This document shows positions 60,796 to 64,000 of a stretch of DNA of 64,000 nucleotides, piece after piece; within the stretch, counting starts at the first letter, position 1, and each line of letters opens with the position of its first letter. This DNA comes from Mycobacterium shigaense (GTDB taxonomy: Bacteria; Actinomycetota; Actinomycetes; Mycobacteriales; Mycobacteriaceae). The stretch is from the NCBI RefSeq assembly GCF_002356315.1, contig NZ_AP018164.1:186001-250000 (forward strand). The letters run 5' to 3'. A program made the translations under genes and the position numbers. The notes beneath the pieces are model-generated. The model was not told the origin of the DNA and did not search any database. It saw nothing but the letters and a program-made list of their open reading frames with translations.

Positions 60796-62541
60796 ATGAC
60801 TTCATTGCTACCTGGAAGCACTCCCCACGAGGCGGTGGGGCAGGCCGTCTTGGACCCGGCGCACACCGGCGATATCGTCGGCGCGTTCGGCCGCATCCGC
60901 CGCGACGGCGACGGCGCCTTCACCGGCCGCCTTCGGCGACTACGGACGCTGCTGGTCATCACCGGCCCGGGGTTGATCGTGATGGTCGGCGACAACGACG
61001 CGGGCGGTGTCGCGACCTACACACAAGCCGGGCAGAACTACGGCATGGCGTTGCTGTGGACGTTGGCGCTGCTGATCCCGGTCCTTTACGTGAACCAGGA
61101 GATGGTGTTGCGCTTGGGTGCGGTCAGCCGGGTCGGCCACGCGCGCCTCATCTTCGAGCGCTTCGGCAAGTTCTGGGGCGCCTTCAGCCTCGCTGACCTG
61201 TTGATCGTCAACGCGTTGACGATTGTCACCGAATTCATCGGTGTCGCAATGTCACTCGGATTCCTGGGTTGCCCCAAAGTTGTTGCGGTCCCGGCCGCCG
61301 CCGTGCTGCTGTTCGCTGTTGTCGCGGGCGGATCGTTTCGGCGCTGGGAAGCTTTGATGTTCCTGCTGATCGCGGTGAACGTGCTGTTCATCCCGATGGT
61401 CCTGCTGGTCCACCCCTCCCTGACGGGAACCGCCGCCGGTCTGGTACCGCAGTTCCCGGGCGGGATGAATTCCACCGTGTTGTTGTTGACCGTCGCGATC
61501 GTGGGCACCACGGTGGCGCCGTGGCAGTTGTTCTTCCAGCAGTCCAACGTCGTCGACAAGCGCATCACGGCTCGTTGGATTCCCTACGGGAGAGCCGATT
61601 TGGTCATCGGGATTATTGTTGTCACGGTGGGTGCGACGGCCCTGATGGCGGTGAGCGCCTTCGGGTTGGCCGGCACCGCTGATGCCGGCAACTTCACCGA
61701 TGCCGGTGCGGTGGCGACCGGGCTGTCCCACCACCTCGGCAGCACGGTGGGTGTCTTGTTCGCCGTCATCTTGCTGGACGCATCGTTGATCGGGGCCAAT
61801 GCCGTCGGACTGGCGACCACATATGCCATCGGCGACGCGATGGGCAAGCGGCACTCGCTGCACTGGAAGGTCACCGAGGCCCCGCTGTTCTACGGTGGAT
61901 ACGCGGTGATTCTCGCCGTCTCGGCTGGTGTCGCTTTCAGCCCGGACCACATTCTGGGGCTGGTGACTCAAGGTGTGCAGGCACTGGCCGGGGTCTTGCT
62001 GCCGTCGGCGACGGTCTTTCTGGTGCTGCTCTGCAACGACCGCGCCATCCTGGGACCGTGGGTAAACACGTTGCGACAGAACATCGTTGCTTGGATAATC
62101 GTGTGGTCTTTGGTGCTGTTGTCGCTGGCGCTGACGGCTACGACGCTCTTCAGCAACCTGTCCACCGCCGTCATCGAAGCAGGGTTCGCGGCTGGCGCCG
62201 CACTCGGAATCGTCGGCGGCGCTGCCGCCATCGTGGCGGCTCGGCGCTACAACGACCGATGCGAGGCACGCGTCGTGGCAGCAGAACTCGGCGGAGGGCT
62301 GAACCCCAAGGACGTCGATGAGATCGACGACGTCCCGTCGCTCACGCGTGCCGAACGCCGGGCGGTCCTCCGGCAGGACCGCAACACGTGGCAGACACCC
62401 AACCTGGCGACCCTGGAACGGCCGACGATGTCGCCGATTCGCCGGGCGGGTCTGTTGACACTGCGTGGCTATCTGGTCCTGGCCGTCGTATTCGTCGTGA
62501 TCAAGGTCGTCGAGGTTGCCTTAGCCGTGCACGCTGGATGA
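60796..62541 (+). CDS. NRAMP-family transporter, probable magnesium (NRMT) type
   Basis: 581 residues from the ATG at 60796. Eleven or so membrane helices with the SLC11 layout, then a ~100-residue cytosolic part and a final hydrophobic helix. The first metal motif of classic NRAMPs, DPGN, reads DAGG here (VGDNDAGGVATYTQAG near residue 68), and the TM6 motif MPHN reads APWQ (VGTTVAPWQLFFQQS near 235). Loss of the Met and Asn ligands is what separates the Mg2+-transporting NRMT branch from Mn/Fe transporters. An M-box riboswitch upstream supports Mg2+. It overlaps the convergent oxidoreductase gene by 21 bp. Confidence 0.85.
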   Translation: MTSLLPGSTPHEAVGQAVLDPAHTGDIVGAFGRIRRDGDGAFTGRLRRLRTLLVITGPGLIVMVGDNDAGGVATYTQAGQNYGMALLWTLALLIPVLYVNQEMVLRLGAVSRVGHARLIFERFGKFWGAFSLADLLIVNALTIVTEFIGVAMSLGFLGCPKVVAVPAAAVLLFAVVAGGSFRRWEALMFLLIAVNVLFIPMVLLVHPSLTGTAAGLVPQFPGGMNSTVLLLTVAIVGTTVAPWQLFFQQSNVVDKRITARWIPYGRADLVIGIIVVTVGATALMAVSAFGLAGTADAGNFTDAGAVATGLSHHLGSTVGVLFAVILLDASLIGANAVGLATTYAIGDAMGKRHSLHWKVTEAPLFYGGYAVILAVSAGVAFSPDHILGLVTQGVQALAGVLLPSATVFLVLLCNDRAILGPWVNTLRQNIVAWIIVWSLVLLSLALTATTLFSNLSTAVIEAGFAAGAALGIVGGAAAIVAARRYNDRCEARVVAAELGGGLNPKDVDEIDDVPSLTRAERRAVLRQDRNTWQTPNLATLERPTMSPIRRAGLLTLRGYLVLAVVFVVIKVVEVALAVHAG

Positions 62542-63483
62542 TCCTGACCCGTTGGGCAGCAGGACGATTTTGCCGTGCGTGTGCCGCTTTTCGAGCTCCT
62601 CGAAGGCGTCGGCAACCCGGTCCAGCGGATAGGTCGCCGCGATGTCGAACTCGAGGGCACCGGAAGCGATCAGCTCGGCGATCTCGGCGAGCACTTCCCG
62701 CGTCGACGCATCGGTGCTGCCCTCCGTCTTGGCGCCGACCTCGGCCGCCTTCGCGAACGAGATGATGGTGTCGATCCGCTGCGGTGCTACACCGAGGTCG
62801 ACGGCCACCTGGATGTAGTCGGGGCCGAACAGGTCGATGAACGCATCGATTCCGTTCGGCGCGGCCGCCCGCAGCCGGTCGGCCAGCCCGTCCCCGTAGG
62901 GGATCGGCGTGACGCTGCGCGCTCGCAGCCAGTCGGCGTTGCCCGGCCCGGCGATGCCCAGCACCCGCGCCTGGCGCAGGGTCAGCAGTTGCACTACCAG
63001 GCTGCCGACGCCGCCGGCGGCAGCCGACACGGCGACCGTCTCGCCGGGCCGGGGGTCGACCGCGCGGACGGCGGCGTAAGCCGTCGCGCCGACGACATAC
63101 AGCGAACCCGCCGCTGCCCAACTCAATTGGGCAGGTTTGCGGATCAATTGCTGCACCGGGACGACGGCGTGGGTGGCATGGCTGGACCGCTGGAAACTGA
63201 ACCCCAGCACCTCGTCGCCGACCGCGAAATCCCCGACCCCGGGTCCCACCGCCGTGACGACGCCGGCCAAGTCGCTGCCTTCGCCCGACGGGAACGTGGC
63301 GGGGAACAAATCGTGCAGCGCGCCCGAGCGGATGGCGGCCTCGCCGGGGTTGATCGCGGCGGCGCGCACCTCGACGACCACCTCGTCGGCTCCGGGGCGC
63401 GGCATGTCGATGTCGGCCACATACAACACGTTCCGATCGCCGTACCGGTCGAACCGCACCGCGCGTGCCGTTGCCGTGGCCAT
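62521..63483 (-). CDS. Zinc-free MDR quinone oxidoreductase-like protein
   Basis: 320 residues from the ATG at 63483. GroES-like N-terminus with AAAINPGEAAIRSG and GEGSDLAGVVTAVGPGV, and the NADPH motif SAAAGGVGSLVVQL near residue 154. None of the zinc ligands of alcohol dehydrogenases is present, so it belongs to the QOR (NADPH:quinone/enal reductase) branch. The substrate is unknown. It is convergent with the transporter and divergent from the lipoprotein gene, 93 bp away. Confidence 0.85.
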   Translation of the reverse strand: MATATARAVRFDRYGDRNVLYVADIDMPRPGADEVVVEVRAAAINPGEAAIRSGALHDLFPATFPSGEGSDLAGVVTAVGPGVGDFAVGDEVLGFSFQRSSHATHAVVPVQQLIRKPAQLSWAAAGSLYVVGATAYAAVRAVDPRPGETVAVSAAAGGVGSLVVQLLTLRQARVLGIAGPGNADWLRARSVTPIPYGDGLADRLRAAAPNGIDAFIDLFGPDYIQVAVDLGVAPQRIDTIISFAKAAEVGAKTEGSTDASTREVLAEIAELIASGALEFDIAATYPLDRVADAFEELEKRHTHGKIVLLPNGSGSSSVHG

Positions 63484-63576
63484 CTCGATCTCCCTATCCC
63501 TCGAATCCAACCCGTTGCCGGCTACACCGGGCGCGTATCTTCGTATCCGCTGGCCTTTTCCACGGAAGGAATGCCC

Positions 63577-64000
63577 ATGCACAGTGCCCAAAAACCCGTC
63601 GCCGGCCGGGCGGTCGTCGCCATTGTGATGGCTGCAGCGGCTGCCGCCGGCTGCGCCAACAGCGGCAAAGCCCCGTCGTCGACCCCCGCCCCGCTTCCCG
63701 GCCCGGGCGCGATGACCGGCCCGTCACCCGCACAGGCCACCGACTACAGCGGGTTGCTGATCAAGCCGAACGACCTGGGTGCGGATTTCGTCGCGGCGCA
63801 GCCGCCGGTGCTCAACCCGAACAACACCTCCGGTGTTTCGCAGTTCTTCATCAACGCCGACAAGAGCCGCCGGGTCGGCGACAGCATCCAGATCGTCGCC
63901 GATCCCGCCACGGCGGTGGTCGGCGTCGACAACACCAAGACGAACTATGGGGGCAAGGTCAGCGGCGCCTGGCAACCGGTCGACGTCGGCTCGAACGGGG
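63577..64000 (+). CDS. Putative lipoprotein, 3' end outside window
   Basis: 141 residues visible. GGAAGGA lies six bases before the ATG at 63577, which decides the start over an in-frame ATG at 63571. The signal peptide has a basic start, a hydrophobic AVVAIVMAAAAAAG core and the lipobox AAGC with the lipidated Cys at about residue 26. A Ser/Pro linker and DYSGLLIKPNDLGADF follow, a pattern seen in mycobacterial Lpp/Lpq lipoproteins of unknown function. The gene is cut by the window edge. Confidence 0.75.
   Translation, partial: MHSAQKPVAGRAVVAIVMAAAAAAGCANSGKAPSSTPAPLPGPGAMTGPSPAQATDYSGLLIKPNDLGADFVAAQPPVLNPNNTSGVSQFFINADKSRRVGDSIQIVADPATAVVGVDNTKTNYGGKVSGAWQPVDVGSNG

Noticed and set aside
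60796..62541. Annotation as mntH (manganese/iron NRAMP)
   Set aside because: The DPGN and MPHN metal motifs are changed to DAGG and APWQ, and an M-box precedes the gene; magnesium is better supported.
1..64000. CRISPR arrays, tRNA/rRNA genes, intact IS elements or prophage
   Set aside because: No regularly spaced direct repeats, no cloverleaf or rRNA-like sequence recognised by eye, and no transposase or integrase reading frames were found.

Overview
The window comes from a high-GC Mycobacterium, most likely a slow grower. Several genes can be recognised at protein level as counterparts of M. tuberculosis genes from the 0.1 Mb region: a broken relative of Rv0091 (mtn), the CobW-like Rv0106, ctpI (Rv0107c) and the membrane acyltransferase Rv0111. 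Other mycobacterial signs are abundant redox enzymes (SDRs, Baeyer-Villiger monooxygenases), many TetR regulators, GTG/TTG starts and a 13E12-type remnant. No tRNA, rRNA, CRISPR array or intact insertion sequence was seen.

1-12.7 kb: a partial Tat-exported polysaccharide deacetylase, a membrane-anchored esterase, a Cu-type P1B ATPase behind two CsoR-like operators, an SRPBCC protein, a PNPOx-like protein divergent from a TetR gene, two paralogous TetR genes back to back, two coupled flavin monooxygenases and a DUF2252 protein.

12.8-27.1 kb: an anchored sulfate-type binding protein coupled to a SulP permease, an SDR, a CaCA exchanger with a structured leader, a CMD/LysR pair, a MmgE/PrpD gene, a DUF2127 membrane protein, a PaaI-type thioesterase, a small strongly initiated ORF, the decayed mtn gene, an ABATE/CGNR regulator divergent from an SDR, and an SRPBCC/SDR/methyltransferase group.

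27.3-31.8 kb: a TetR gene divergent from a DUF2236 oxygenase-like gene, an amidohydrolase scar, and a coupled LuxE-like/LuxC-like pair expected to reduce an acyl group to an aldehyde. No luciferase is present.

31.7-38.9 kb: a zinc-starvation module. Four zinc-free ribosomal protein paralogues (S18, S14, L33, L28) form an operon with every stop/start junction overlapping. It diverges from the CobW-like gene across two Zur-type palindromes. The giant ATPase gene ctpI follows.

39-57 kb: in M. tuberculosis ctpI and Rv0111 lie close together; here about 18 kb of accessory DNA separates them. It starts with a decayed sigma-factor gene and a 13E12 fragment, then carries an eleven-gene divergon. The left arm is beta-propeller protein, GntR, acyl-CoA ligase, SDR. 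The right arm is SDR, Rieske oxygenase, Baeyer-Villiger monooxygenase, SDR, CaiB-type CoA-transferase, ThDP enzyme, aldehyde dehydrogenase. A SRPBCC/alcohol dehydrogenase pair faces it. The gene content fits catabolism of a cyclic or terpenoid-like compound (hydroxylation, ketone, lactone, CoA ester, C-C cleavage, aldehyde oxidation). This is the best candidate for an undescribed pathway in the window.

57-64 kb: the Rv0111-like acyltransferase, an O-methyltransferase, an M-box (Mg2+) riboswitch leading a small ORF, a strong hairpin and an NRAMP-family transporter whose metal-site residues look like the magnesium (NRMT) branch, a quinone oxidoreductase-like protein and a truncated lipoprotein gene.
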